From assembly GCF_002811945.1 (NCBI RefSeq), contig NZ_NPDX01000003.1, positions 248,001-312,000 of the forward strand: 64,000 nt of DNA, written 5' to 3'. Source of the DNA: Leptospira harrisiae. GTDB lineage: Bacteria > Spirochaetota > Leptospiria > Leptospirales > Leptospiraceae. Position numbers and translations under genes: made by a program. Positions 46,023-55,760 of this stretch are shown one piece after another; the stretch's first letter is position 1; each line of letters begins with the position of its first letter. The notes under the pieces were generated by a model. It worked only from the letters and a program-made list of their open reading frames with translations, searched no databases and was not told the DNA's origin.

Positions 46023-47960
46023 ATGAAAAACAAATTACCTACTTCATGGATTTCCCCAAGCATCTTTAACTGCACAATATCTCTATTTATACTTTTTACA
46101 TTGATTTCATGTAACTCAACTCCAGCTGACGAAAGTTTACCGATGGTGATCGAGGGAAAAATGGATCTCCACGGAATCCATTTGCAAAAACAAATGATAA
46201 TCAAGTTAGATGGAGACTGGGATTTTTATTATGAAAGGTTACTTCGTTCAGAGGATTTTCGAAAACCAGACCCGTTTTTAAAAAAAGATATAATAACTTT
46301 ACCGGGATTTTGGAACAAAATCCAAAGAGAAGGGAAAACGTATTCAGCGCATAACTATGCAACGTTTAGAATGCAACTGACATTACCTAAATCTTTAAAA
46401 AATTCTCAAATATCATTATATATACCTCATGCATTTTCTACCTACCGTATGTTCATAAACGGCAATCTAATTTCTGAGAATGGAACAGTGGGTATATCGG
46501 CGAAAGAAACAAAAGAATATTGGCTTCCCAAACTCGCATTTTTCACTCCAAATTCAGAGGATTTAGAAATCATCATTCATGTGGCAAATTACAAAGCAAG
46601 TAATGCAGGATTCAGACAAAGTATTGAACTTGGTTTAGAAGAAACAATGATACAAATAAAACAAATACGGTTGGCATTAGATATTTTTCTAATTGCGAGT
46701 TTGTTTGTGATTTCCCTCTACCATTTCACACTTTTTTTACTTCGCAAAAATGACCTAAGTTTACTTTATTTTTCAATGTATTCTTTTGTAAGCCTAGTTT
46801 ACAAACTCACTTGCGGAGAATTCTTTTTAGTTATTTTTTTTCCAGAACTTGAATGGGCATGGCTTATTAAAATTTTCTTTCTTTCAATATACTCAACTTT
46901 CCCTCTTCTTCTTTGTTTTATTGATAAAGTTTTTCCGGATGAATCAAATAAAAGAATCAATTATACTTTCTATTTTCTTTTTTCAATAATTTCTCTTTTT
47001 GTTTTAGATCCGAATTCAAATTTTATAGAAGAAACCTTAATCCCGGCAGAAATCATAATGTTACTTTATTGTTTCTATGTTTTTTATATTTTAATCGCAG
47101 CAGTGAAACATAAAAGAGAAAGTTCTACCGGATTTTTACTCGGATTTCTTTTTCTATTTTTCACAGTCGTGAATGACATGTTATTTGAAAAAAATATTAT
47201 CAAAACAGAAGTTTATGGACCACTGGGGACTTTTGTTTTATTTTTCTCTCAATCTTTTTTGTTATCAAAAAAAAATTCAAAACTTTATACAACAGTCGAA
47301 AAACAAAAACAAGAACTAGAACAAACTGTTACATTAAAAGAAAATATCTATAGGTCCAATATACTTTCCAAACGAATGGAATTGGAATTGTATAAAAAAA
47401 CAATTCAACCTCACTTCCTGATGAACTCACTTTCTGCAATTCGTTATTGGGTTTCTGAAAGTCCAGAAAAATCCGCACAAATATTAGATTCTCTAGTAGG
47501 TGAACTTCGTATCATCTTAAAAGTTGCTTCAAAACAATTAATTCCTATCAAAGACGAAATTGATTTATGCAAATACCATATTGAAGTCATGAAAATGAGA
47601 ATGGAAAAAGACTATAGATTCCGAACTTTTGGAATCAATTTTTCAGAGGAAATTCCACCTCTAATCTTTCACACACTCATAGAAAATGCCTTTACCCACG
47701 AAGATTCTGTAAAAGCAAAATTAAGTTTTTTGATTCTCAAAAAAAATATCAAAAAAGAAGAGAATTTAATTTCGGTCTATTGTTTTATTGTGTATAACCA
47801 TTGTAAGACAAAGGAACCTATTACTTCAAAGAATGGATCGGGAACAGGGTTGGAATATGTAAGACTCCGATTGGAAGAATCCTATTCGGGGAAGTGGTCG
47901 TTACAACACGGGAAATCTAAAAAAGGATATCGAGTTCTCATCAAAATTCAGACAAATTAA
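46023..47960 (+). CDS. LytS-like sensor kinase with lipoprotein-type signal and 7TM domain
   Basis: A 645-residue protein from ATG 46023. A longer in-frame start at 45936 would read through the promoter motif and is rejected. The signal LFILFTLISC ends in Cys30. The periplasmic jelly-roll sensor (~45-215) includes LDGDWDFYYERL and LPGFWNKI; seven membrane helices follow (~220-415), then a coiled coil. The His_kinase domain has IQPHFLMNSLSAIRYW (His ~464). The ATPase domain has IENAFTHED and GSGTGLEYVRLRL. It lies 1 nt before the response regulator. It is a YesM/LytS-type kinase paired with an AraC-type regulator. Confidence 0.88.
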   Translation: MKNKLPTSWISPSIFNCTISLFILFTLISCNSTPADESLPMVIEGKMDLHGIHLQKQMIIKLDGDWDFYYERLLRSEDFRKPDPFLKKDIITLPGFWNKIQREGKTYSAHNYATFRMQLTLPKSLKNSQISLYIPHAFSTYRMFINGNLISENGTVGISAKETKEYWLPKLAFFTPNSEDLEIIIHVANYKASNAGFRQSIELGLEETMIQIKQIRLALDIFLIASLFVISLYHFTLFLLRKNDLSLLYFSMYSFVSLVYKLTCGEFFLVIFFPELEWAWLIKIFFLSIYSTFPLLLCFIDKVFPDESNKRINYTFYFLFSIISLFVLDPNSNFIEETLIPAEIIMLLYCFYVFYILIAAVKHKRESSTGFLLGFLFLFFTVVNDMLFEKNIIKTEVYGPLGTFVLFFSQSFLLSKKNSKLYTTVEKQKQELEQTVTLKENIYRSNILSKRMELELYKKTIQPHFLMNSLSAIRYWVSESPEKSAQILDSLVGELRIILKVASKQLIPIKDEIDLCKYHIEVMKMRMEKDYRFRTFGINFSEEIPPLIFHTLIENAFTHEDSVKAKLSFLILKKNIKKEENLISVYCFIVYNHCKTKEPITSKNGSGTGLEYVRLRLEESYSGKWSLQHGKSKKGYRVLIKIQTN

Positions 47961-47961
47961 A

Positions 47962-48756
47962 ATGAAAATATTGATATTAGAAGACGAACCAGTCCATGCA
48001 AAATTTTTAACCAAACTATTACTCACAATTTTAGAACCTTCTGGTTTGGAAATTAAACATGTAACCTCCATTGATGAAGCTGATACAGAATTAAAACAAT
48101 CGCCAATCAATATCCTTTTTTTAGATCTCAATATCTTTGGATTTGATGGTTTTGAAATTTTAGAGAGGATTCCTACAATCTTCACGAGCACCATTGTTGT
48201 TTCCGCCAACACTAACAACGCAATTCGAGCATTCGAATTTGGTGTCATCGATTTCATACCAAAACCTATTTCGGAAGACCGATTGCGTTTGGCATTAGAT
48301 AGACATTCCCTTTTTGCAAGCACATACCAAAGAGGAGGAGACCAAAAAAATATTACTAAGTCCCGTCTGCAGCGAGTTGATCTTGAAAACCTACAAAATC
48401 GATTAAGCCATCTTATGGATGTTAAAAAAGTTTATTTAAACGAAGACCTTTCTCTTGAACTTTTAGCGGAAGAACTTGATTTACACCCAAGACAACTCTC
48501 CGAATTTCTAAATGGAAAAAAACAGACAAGCTTTCATTCATTTTTACACGGATATAGAATCAAAGAAGCAAAAGAACTTCTCATTAAATTTCCTGAAAAA
48601 AATATCAGTGAAATAGGATTTGAAGTAGGTTATAAATCTCTTTCTTCTTTTTACGAAGCTTTCAAAAAAGAACACAAGATCACTGCTTCCGAATTTAGAC
48701 AACAACAACTCTCTACTGATTCATCAGTCGACCCTATTTGTATTTCTAACAGTTAA
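47962..48756 (+). CDS. Response regulator with AraC-type output domain, copy 2
   Basis: A 264-residue paralogue of the 42384 regulator. Receiver LILEDEPVHAKFL with Asp55 in LFLDLNIFG and Lys in FIPKPISEDRL. The C-terminal HTH_18 has LELLAEELDLHPRQLSEFLNGKK and NISEIGFEVGYKSLSSFYEAFKK. The DNA-recognition helices are nearly identical in the two regulators, so both probably bind the same motif. The best candidate is the conserved GC-rich element in front of the four lipoprotein genes. It is co-transcribed with the kinase (1-nt gap). Confidence 0.9.
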   Translation: MKILILEDEPVHAKFLTKLLLTILEPSGLEIKHVTSIDEADTELKQSPINILFLDLNIFGFDGFEILERIPTIFTSTIVVSANTNNAIRAFEFGVIDFIPKPISEDRLRLALDRHSLFASTYQRGGDQKNITKSRLQRVDLENLQNRLSHLMDVKKVYLNEDLSLELLAEELDLHPRQLSEFLNGKKQTSFHSFLHGYRIKEAKELLIKFPEKNISEIGFEVGYKSLSSFYEAFKKEHKITASEFRQQQLSTDSSVDPICISNS

Positions 48757-49046
48757 TTCATTTGAATCAAAAATCCAAATCATTCGTACATTATCGTAGT
48801 GTATGGAAAGATAGAACGACATCCTTGGAAAACTTTCATTTGTCCTTATATTCTAAATTATCATGGCAACCGAAAAAAAGTATCTGCAAATTCAAACTTA
48901 GATACGACATAGTATAGTTTCAATCTTTGCTCTATATTGATGAACTTTTTTTCATACATCGATAGGTATTTATTTGTATTTATTCTTAATTATGTTATGA
49001 ATAAAAACTGCTCCCAACCAATTCAAAGTTTGGGTCAGTAGGAAAA

Positions 49047-50291
49047 ATGGCAGGAATGTCTACAGAAATCACAATTAAAGAATTTACATATGCCTTGTTT
49101 TCTTCACTTCCTGATGGGAACTATGTTCTTCTTTCGGAAAGTGGTCAAATTTTGGAAGCAATTCCCTCCAAAACAAATCGATGGGGAATCAATAAAGAAA
49201 GTATCGGAAAATCATTTCGAAATCTTTTGCCTGAGTCATTAGCAACACTCGAAGAAACATTTTCACAAGTAGTCTCATCAGGAAATTCGTTTGAGAAACG
49301 TTATCCCTTTCCAAAATTCCAACTGATCATAAAACTTGCCCCTTGTGCAATACCCTCTCAGCCTGAAAAATTTATTTTATTTTCTGCCTTAGAAATGGAT
49401 GAAGAAACGGACGGAGATTTATCTGAAGTAGAAAGGTCTGTCGTTCAATATGAAGAAAACCTACATAAAGAAATTATAAAAATCTTTAATTGGAGGCATG
49501 AAATTGAAGGTAAAGGTAATCACAGAGATTGGATGGAAAAAGCGCTTCCAAACTTGAATACATCTTTAATGCAAGGATCAGGACTAGGAGCTTTAGTTAC
49601 TACAGTTGGTTCCCTTCTTAGGAAAGCAAAAAAAGATGGGAACCATCACATTATCCCCTCCACCATTTATGAATTATTAGAAGAGAATTTTAGTAGTACA
49701 AAAAAACTGGTTCAAACATTAGCAGAAGCACAAATTGTTTTTGAAGGGAGTGCTACAAAAACAGAAACCACTTCACTAAAAGATTTTCGAAACATGATTC
49801 AGGAAGAAGTAAACTATCTTTCTGATATGGCCTCAATTAAAAACCAAAAGTTTCATATTTCGAATTTACAGTCAGGTGCAGAAAGTAAGTTTCAATGTCA
49901 TTTTAAACTTTTACAAACTGCGATTAGAGAACTTCTCATCAATGCAATGAAATATGGCCCTGAAAGTTCAAGTATATACATTCTTTTTATGAAAGCCGGA
50001 GAAAAACTTTCACTTAAAATTTTAAATGCACCTATGGATCCTTCAATTCAACAAATTGATTTTAAAAAATCAGAAGAAATCATTTTGTTTCAACCCTTCT
50101 ATCGTGTAAATAAATATGTAGATGAACGTTTTTCAAAAGAAGAATTTGGATTGGGACTTGGATTACCGATTGTAAAAAAAATATTAGAAGATATGAATGC
50201 AAAAATATACTTCAATCTTCTGGATTCCAATATATACAATGATCAATCATCTGAAGTTTCGGTTACGTTAGAGTTTGATATAGTCTCATAA
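49047..50291 (+). CDS. HATPase-domain protein heading the chemotaxis operon
   Basis: A 414-residue protein. Residues ~10-130 look like a PAS-type sensor (LPDGNYVLLSESGQILEAIPS). The middle (~135-270) is helical. A C-terminal histidine-kinase-type ATPase domain follows, with N-box IRELLINAMKYGP and G-box FGLGLGLPIVKKIL. I find no standard phospho-accepting His motif (no SHELR-like box), so it may be a degenerate kinase, a phosphatase of the CheY-like protein, or phosphorylated at an unusual His. AGGA just before the ATG supports the start. It is 72 nt upstream of cheW on the same strand. Confidence 0.72.
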   Translation: MAGMSTEITIKEFTYALFSSLPDGNYVLLSESGQILEAIPSKTNRWGINKESIGKSFRNLLPESLATLEETFSQVVSSGNSFEKRYPFPKFQLIIKLAPCAIPSQPEKFILFSALEMDEETDGDLSEVERSVVQYEENLHKEIIKIFNWRHEIEGKGNHRDWMEKALPNLNTSLMQGSGLGALVTTVGSLLRKAKKDGNHHIIPSTIYELLEENFSSTKKLVQTLAEAQIVFEGSATKTETTSLKDFRNMIQEEVNYLSDMASIKNQKFHISNLQSGAESKFQCHFKLLQTAIRELLINAMKYGPESSSIYILFMKAGEKLSLKILNAPMDPSIQQIDFKKSEEIILFQPFYRVNKYVDERFSKEEFGLGLGLPIVKKILEDMNAKIYFNLLDSNIYNDQSSEVSVTLEFDIVS

Positions 50292-50363
50292 ATTGAAATC
50301 AATCAGTTTTATTATTTACATACTTATAAATTTACGATTCTTCGCTAATACAAAGGTAAGAAA

Positions 50364-50888
50364 ATGAATAACCTCGAAATGGAACCTCTTTCCGATGAAA
50401 ACGACGACTATGATGATGAAGATACTTTAGATGGACGTTACCTTATCTTTTCCCTTGCTGATCGAAGTTATGGAATCGAAATCAAATTCATCACAGAAAT
50501 TGTTGGTATGCAAACCATTACCGAAATTCCAGATATGCCAACCTTTATCAAGGGAGTCATCAACCTACGTGGGAAAGTAATTGCACTCATCGATGTCCGT
50601 GATCGATTTCGTATGCAATCCATAGGATACAACGATAAAACCTGCGTGATCATTCTTAGTGTAAACCAACAACTCATTGGACTGATTGTGGATACTGTCA
50701 AAGAAGTAATCAAAATACCGCCCAATAATATGGAAGATGCTCCAAAGTTTGGCGAACACCAAGGCAATCAGTTTATTAAATCCATAGCAAAAGTTAGTGA
50801 TGATGTAAAAGTATTATTAAACATTGAAAAGCTACTTAAAGACGAAGACAAACTTGCATTAGATGCCGCCATTAGTAACCAATCTTAA
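50364..50888 (+). CDS. cheW: Chemotaxis coupling protein CheW
   Basis: A 174-residue CheW. After an acidic, disordered N-terminal extension (~25 residues with DENDDYDDEDT), the CheW fold shows LIFSLADRSYGIEIKFITEIVG, IPDMPTFIKGVINLRGKVIALIDVRDRF and IGLIVDTVKEVIKI. It links receptors to CheA. AAGG precedes the ATG. It is followed 15 nt later by the receptor gene. Confidence 0.94.
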   Translation: MNNLEMEPLSDENDDYDDEDTLDGRYLIFSLADRSYGIEIKFITEIVGMQTITEIPDMPTFIKGVINLRGKVIALIDVRDRFRMQSIGYNDKTCVIILSVNQQLIGLIVDTVKEVIKIPPNNMEDAPKFGEHQGNQFIKSIAKVSDDVKVLLNIEKLLKDEDKLALDAAISNQS

Positions 50889-50903
50889 AAAAAGGAACAA
50901 AAT

Positions 50904-52424
50904 ATGTTAAATTTAAAAGCTATGACAGTCAAAGGAAAATTGATCCTCGGATTCAGTTTGCTAATATTATTCATTGGTATTGGAACAGGTTCCGGTATTT
51001 ACGGTGTAAATATTTTCAATAACAAAGTTACCGATATAGTATTAATCTATTCACCCAAAGTCCAACTTTCAGAAAAAATTAGGGCAAAGTTTCTATGGAT
51101 CACAAGGGCAGAAAAAAACTTAATACTAGATCAAACAGTAGAATTGATGAACAAAAGATTAAGCGATAAGGCTCGTTATACTGAAGAATTAATGAGTTAT
51201 ATAGCAGAATTAGAAAAACTGAGCAATCAAAATGACAAAAAAAAATTACAAGAACTTAAGGCTGCGTTTAAAGAATACTCTGATGCATTTGAATTAGTTA
51301 AAGTGGTTGCTCTAAAAAATCTAACACAACAAGCTCAAGATATTTCAAATGGGAAAGGTCGGCCAGCTGCCGATAAATTTGATAAAATTGCTGATGAAAT
51401 TGCAGAAACGGTAACGGATGAAATAAATGAAGCAAATCGACTAACTGACGAATATTATAAAAGTATTTTTATATTTATGGCTACGCTTTTCGTTGTATCT
51501 GCAGTCGTTTCGATACTAATAGCAGCTTGGATTATCGTTAGCATCACCAAGGCACTAAACTCAGCTGTGGAAATTGCAACCACAGTGTCTACCGCAGCTG
51601 AACAAGTTTCGGCAACCGCTTATTCACTTAGCCAAGGAGCGAGCGAACAGGCAGCATCCATTGAAGAATCAACTGCCTCTATAGAAGAAATGTCATCTTC
51701 TGTAACTCAAAACTCACAAGCAGCTATAGAAACAAATGAAATTGCATCTAATTCAGCGAAGGAAACAACCAAGGGGAGAGAATCCGTTTTCAAAACTTTG
51801 GATGCAATGAAAAACATTTCATCTAAAATCAAAATTATTGAAGAAATTGCCTATCAGACCAACTTACTCGCGCTAAATGCAGCAATTGAAGCAGCACGGG
51901 CAGGAAAACATGGAAAAGGTTTTGCCGTTGTGGCAGATGAAGTACGAAAACTGGCAGAGAGAAGCCAAGTGGCCGCACAAGAAATCAACCAATTGTCATT
52001 TAACAGTGTATCTCTTGCCGAAGAAGCGGGAAAAGTCATCGAAGAAATTGTTCCAAGCATTGGTAAAACTGCAGAACTAGTCTCCTCAATTGCAGATGCG
52101 TCGAGAGAACAATCTGCAGGCATCAATCAAATTTCCTTGGCAATGACTCAGATGGACCAGACAACACAAATTGCTGCCTCATCTTCAGAAGAATTAGCTG
52201 CTACATCAAATGAACTAAAAGAACAATCTGGTCACCTAATGGAAATCATGGGAACACTTGTAAAAATAGATAAAGATAAAATTGCTTTATCGAAACAAAG
52301 GAAAAATATTACGAACAAACCTGGTGATCTTAAAAACATCGCTGCAGAATTTGGGAAAAACAATAAAACCTCAAATGGTTTTGGTTCGGGGAATGAACAT
52401 ATCTCTCTGACTGAAAAATTTTGA
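50904..52424 (+). CDS. Methyl-accepting chemotaxis protein within the che operon
   Basis: A 506-residue receptor. A transmembrane helix lies at ~12-32; the periplasmic four-helix-bundle-type sensor (~33-185, 4HB_MCP-like, [17 protein letters not shown]) is followed by a second helix (~188-212). The cytoplasmic part has the signalling tip [41 protein letters not shown] and Ala/Gln/Glu-rich methylation helices. The tail ends HISLTEKF, with no CheR/CheB-binding pentapeptide. AAGGAA before the ATG supports the start. Confidence 0.94.
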   Translation: MLNLKAMTVKGKLILGFSLLILFIGIGTGSGIYGVNIFNNKVTDIVLIYSPKVQLSEKIRAKFLWITRAEKNLILDQTVELMNKRLSDKARYTEELMSYIAELEKLSNQNDKKKLQELKAAFKEYSDAFELVKVVALKNLTQQAQDISNGKGRPAADKFDKIADEIAETVTDEINEANRLTDEYYKSIFIFMATLFVVSAVVSILIAAWIIVSITKALNSAVEIATTVSTAAEQVSATAYSLSQGASEQAASIEESTASIEEMSSSVTQNSQAAIETNEIASNSAKETTKGRESVFKTLDAMKNISSKIKIIEEIAYQTNLLALNAAIEAARAGKHGKGFAVVADEVRKLAERSQVAAQEINQLSFNSVSLAEEAGKVIEEIVPSIGKTAELVSSIADASREQSAGINQISLAMTQMDQTTQIAASSSEELAATSNELKEQSGHLMEIMGTLVKIDKDKIALSKQRKNITNKPGDLKNIAAEFGKNNKTSNGFGSGNEHISLTEKF

Positions 52425-52432
52425 GATAAGTC

Positions 52433-54298
52433 ATGGGAAGAGAACAACTCTTACTCGATTTCATCCCTGAAGGTTTTGAACTCATAGAAGTTTGCGAATC
52501 AGCAATCCTTTCTATAGAAGAAATCAATGACCAATCAGGGGAGTATGACGAAGACCTGATCAACAATTTGTTCCGGGCAGTTCATACCTTCAAAGGCTCA
52601 ACTGGCTTACTAAAGTTAGAAAGTTTGGTTAAAATTTCTCACGAAGCAGAAACCTTAATGGATATTTTGCGCAAAGAAAAAAAACTACCGAGTGACGATA
52701 TTTGCCAAGTACTCATCAATACTTGTGATCAGTTGAGAAGGCTTTTACATAAAGTAGATGAAACAAAATCGAATCCTGAATTAGATGATGAATCAGAAGC
52801 AATCATTGAAGTTTTAAGACGAGAAATCAAACAATTAGATTCAGAAACTCTGGAAGCAGAAATCGTTAACCCGCCGTTAAAGAAAAAAAGTTTTGAAATA
52901 TTTGGTGAAGTTGAACCAAAAACAGAATCACAGGTGACCCAGAAAAAACCTGCATTTGAAATTTTCGGTGACTCCTCAGATCAGCATCTAAACGAATCAA
53001 AAATTACTAAAGATAGTATTATTGCAGAGCCTAAAATTTCAGAAAAGAAAAACACTGAGATTCTAAAAACAGAAAAAACTCAATTAGATAAAGAGCCAGC
53101 TGGCACGACTACAGCAATTCAGAAAAAAGAAATAAAAGTAGCAAATGAAAAATTAGATGCACTGATGGATTTAGTAGGAGAGTTAGTAATTGCTGAATCA
53201 AACGTAACACAACACCCTCTACTCAAATCCCTTAAGAATGAAGATTTCAATTCTTCCATCAATCGACTCCATAAAATCGTATTAGATTTACAAGAAGTTG
53301 CTTTATCAACCAGAATGATTCCCATCAGTGGCGTTTTTCAAAAAATGTCACGGCTCGTGCGAGACTTACAGAAAAAAGCCAACAAAAAAGTTGCATTGTA
53401 CATTAGGGGAGAGGAAACGGAAATCGATAAATCGATTGTTGATTTAATTGCAGACCCTATCATCCATATTCTAAGAAATTCCATTGACCATGGAATCGAA
53501 ACAACAGACGAACGTATGTTATCTGGCAAACCAGAAGTTGGAACAATTCAACTAAGTGCAAGACAATCCGTCAACGAGGTATGGGTAATGATTCGTGACG
53601 ATGGTCGCGGTCTCAACCGTGAAAAAATTATACAAAAATCATTAGAAAGAGGAATTCTCAGCGGCGACATCGATCATCTCTCAGACCAAGAAGTTTACAA
53701 TCTGATTTTTGTTCCCGGATTATCTACTGCAGATGCAGTGACAGATATTTCTGGTCGCGGAGTTGGCATGGACATCGTTCGACAAAATATTGAAAAGATG
53801 GGTGGTAAAATCGAAATCCATAGCCGACAACAAAAAGGAACTAGCTTTATCTTACGAATTCCACTTTCTCTTGGAATTATGGAAGGAACTGTTGTTCGCA
53901 TCGGTAAAAAATTTTTTACAATTCAAACAATTGAACTAAGAGAGTTTGTAAGTCTTCGAGAAAAAAAAGAAATCCCACTCGAAGACAACCAAAAAGTAAT
54001 CGATATCAGAGGTACTTTTATCCCGATATTTGATATCAACCAAATCCTAAACCATAGAGAAGAAATTGTATATGATGGTCTTGATCCACTAATGATTGTT
54101 CTTGAATATGAGAAAAAATTGTTAGGAATTCGAGTCGATGAAATTGTAGGTAATCAAAATGTAGTGATCAAACCATTACAGGGTATTTTAGAAGAAGCAA
54201 ATGGAGTGAATGGATTCACTATTCTTGGCAGTGGAAACGTTAGTTTAATTTTAGATGTTAAATCAATTTTTCAAAAAATGCACAGAAGTGAAACATGA
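52433..54298 (+). CDS. cheA: Chemotaxis histidine kinase CheA
   Basis: A 621-residue CheA. P1/Hpt: LFRAVHTFKGSTGLLKL, phospho-His51. There is no recognisable P2; instead a ~110-residue linker contains two near-identical short motifs, KSFEIFGEVE (~153) and PAFEIFGDSS (~173). P3 starts near NEKLDALMDLVGELVIAES; P4 ATPase has NSIDHGIE and GRGVGMDIVRQNI; P5 is CheW-like. It phosphorylates CheY and CheB. Its 3' end overlaps cheB by 4 nt (ATGA). Confidence 0.95.
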   Translation: MGREQLLLDFIPEGFELIEVCESAILSIEEINDQSGEYDEDLINNLFRAVHTFKGSTGLLKLESLVKISHEAETLMDILRKEKKLPSDDICQVLINTCDQLRRLLHKVDETKSNPELDDESEAIIEVLRREIKQLDSETLEAEIVNPPLKKKSFEIFGEVEPKTESQVTQKKPAFEIFGDSSDQHLNESKITKDSIIAEPKISEKKNTEILKTEKTQLDKEPAGTTTAIQKKEIKVANEKLDALMDLVGELVIAESNVTQHPLLKSLKNEDFNSSINRLHKIVLDLQEVALSTRMIPISGVFQKMSRLVRDLQKKANKKVALYIRGEETEIDKSIVDLIADPIIHILRNSIDHGIETTDERMLSGKPEVGTIQLSARQSVNEVWVMIRDDGRGLNREKIIQKSLERGILSGDIDHLSDQEVYNLIFVPGLSTADAVTDISGRGVGMDIVRQNIEKMGGKIEIHSRQQKGTSFILRIPLSLGIMEGTVVRIGKKFFTIQTIELREFVSLREKKEIPLEDNQKVIDIRGTFIPIFDINQILNHREEIVYDGLDPLMIVLEYEKKLLGIRVDEIVGNQNVVIKPLQGILEEANGVNGFTILGSGNVSLILDVKSIFQKMHRSET

Positions 54299-55326
54299 TA
54301 AAACTTCTGATTGTTGACGATCAAAGCGTAGTACGAAATGTATTATCAGAAATGTTCTCCAATGACAATGCGATACAAGTTATTGGTACAGCTTCAAATG
54401 CATTAGAGGCAAAAAAACTAGTTCCAGAGCTTCGTCCCGATGTCATAAGTTTGGATGTTGATATGCCAGGGATGACTGGTATCGAATTTTTAGACTGGCT
54501 AATGCCAAATTTTCCTACTCCAGTGATTATGTTAAGCACATACACCGTCACGGGTGCCAATGCAACGATTCAGGCACTACAACGTGGAGCTATGGATTTT
54601 GTTAAAAAACCAGATGGAAGCGAATCTGATTTTTTAAGAATGTTAGATGAGTTAACATTTAAAATTAAAAAACTTGGACTACTTTCAAAACCAAAGCAAT
54701 ATGTTAGGCCAACTGTTACTACAAAACTGTCAGGACTCAAAGGAAAACAAACAAATATAAAATTGATAGCAATTGGTGCATCAACTGGCGGAACTCAGGC
54801 GCTAGATTTTATCTTACACCAATTACCAAATGACCTTCCACCAATTGTAGTGGTTCAACATATGCCAGAACATTTTACTACTTTGTTTGCACAGCGTTTG
54901 GATCAAACATCCGGACTCCCGGTCAAAGAAGCAGCACATGGAGATATCCTCGAAATGGGGCATGTTTATTTGGCACCAGGTGACCAACATTTACATATTC
55001 GTCGTTTGGCCGGTAGATATTATTTAGAATTAGAGATGTTTGATAAAGTCAGTGGACACCGCCCTTCTGTCGATGTAATGTTCAACTCCATTTCACAAGG
55101 AAAAATGAGTAACAATTGTTTGGCGATATTATTAACCGGAATGGGAAGAGATGGGGCAGTAGGTTTAAAAGGTATAAAAGATACAGGGGGGAGAACCATT
55201 GGCCAAGATGAAGAATCAAGTGTCGTATATGGAATGCCCAAGGAAGCTTTTTTATTAGGTGCTGTTGAAAAACAAGTTAGCCTTTCTAATATACCCAATA
55301 TTATATTACAAATTTTAGAATCGTAA
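54295..55326 (+). CDS. cheB: Chemotaxis methylesterase/deamidase CheB
   Basis: A 343-residue protein. Receiver (~1-120): LLIVDDQSVVRN, phospho-Asp54 in ISLDVDMPG. The C-terminal methylesterase has the catalytic Ser in AIGASTGGTQALDFIL, His in VVQHMPEHFT and Asp in TGMGRDGAVGLKGI. It removes methyl groups from receptor glutamates. No cheR methyltransferase gene is found in this window, so the partner must be elsewhere. Confidence 0.95.
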   Translation: MIKLLIVDDQSVVRNVLSEMFSNDNAIQVIGTASNALEAKKLVPELRPDVISLDVDMPGMTGIEFLDWLMPNFPTPVIMLSTYTVTGANATIQALQRGAMDFVKKPDGSESDFLRMLDELTFKIKKLGLLSKPKQYVRPTVTTKLSGLKGKQTNIKLIAIGASTGGTQALDFILHQLPNDLPPIVVVQHMPEHFTTLFAQRLDQTSGLPVKEAAHGDILEMGHVYLAPGDQHLHIRRLAGRYYLELEMFDKVSGHRPSVDVMFNSISQGKMSNNCLAILLTGMGRDGAVGLKGIKDTGGRTIGQDEESSVVYGMPKEAFLLGAVEKQVSLSNIPNIILQILES

Positions 55327-55340
55327 GGGAGAGTTAAAAA

Positions 55341-55709
55341 ATGTCAAAAAAAATATTACTATGTGATGATGCACCAACTGCACTGAAACTCATGGAAATG
55401 GTGCTTGGAGATGAAGGTTACGAAATCTTCAAAGCAGAAAATGCAGAACAAGCTATGAAAAGTCTAGAAATCAATGGACCTTTCGATGGTTGTGTATTTG
55501 ACGTCAATATGCCAGGTAAAAATGGGATTGAGTTGTCTCGTGATTTTTTGGCCCATCCCAAAGGAATCGGTGCAAACATTTTAATCGTATCTACTGAATC
55601 AAGTGACCATCTGCGTCAGGCCGGTAAAGATGCAGGAGTAAAAGCTTGGATTGTAAAACCATTTGATGATGAAGACTTAATTGAAGTGTTAAAACGAATT
55701 ATTGGCTAA
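55341..55709 (+). CDS. cheY: CheY-like single-domain response regulator
   Basis: 122 residues forming a receiver domain alone: ILLCDDAPTALKLM, phospho-Asp54 in CVFDVNMPGKNG, Thr in IVSTESS, Lys in AWIVKPFDDED. It is the last gene of the operon, with a good AAGGGAGAG ribosome site. It is probably the CheA target that acts on the flagellar switch, although spirochaetes have several CheY paralogues and this may be an accessory one. Confidence 0.88.
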   Translation: MSKKILLCDDAPTALKLMEMVLGDEGYEIFKAENAEQAMKSLEINGPFDGCVFDVNMPGKNGIELSRDFLAHPKGIGANILIVSTESSDHLRQAGKDAGVKAWIVKPFDDEDLIEVLKRIIG

Positions 55710-55732
55710 TTCTAAATAGGATATAATCTCAA

Positions 55733-55753
55733 ACCCATTTTTAAAAAATGGGT
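55733..55753. terminator. Hairpin between convergent cheY-like and cheD genes
   Basis: ACCCATTTTT and AAAAATGGGT are complementary around a single A. There is no extra T-run, so a bidirectional terminator is only probable. Confidence 0.4.
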
Positions 55754-55760
55754 CAACGAG

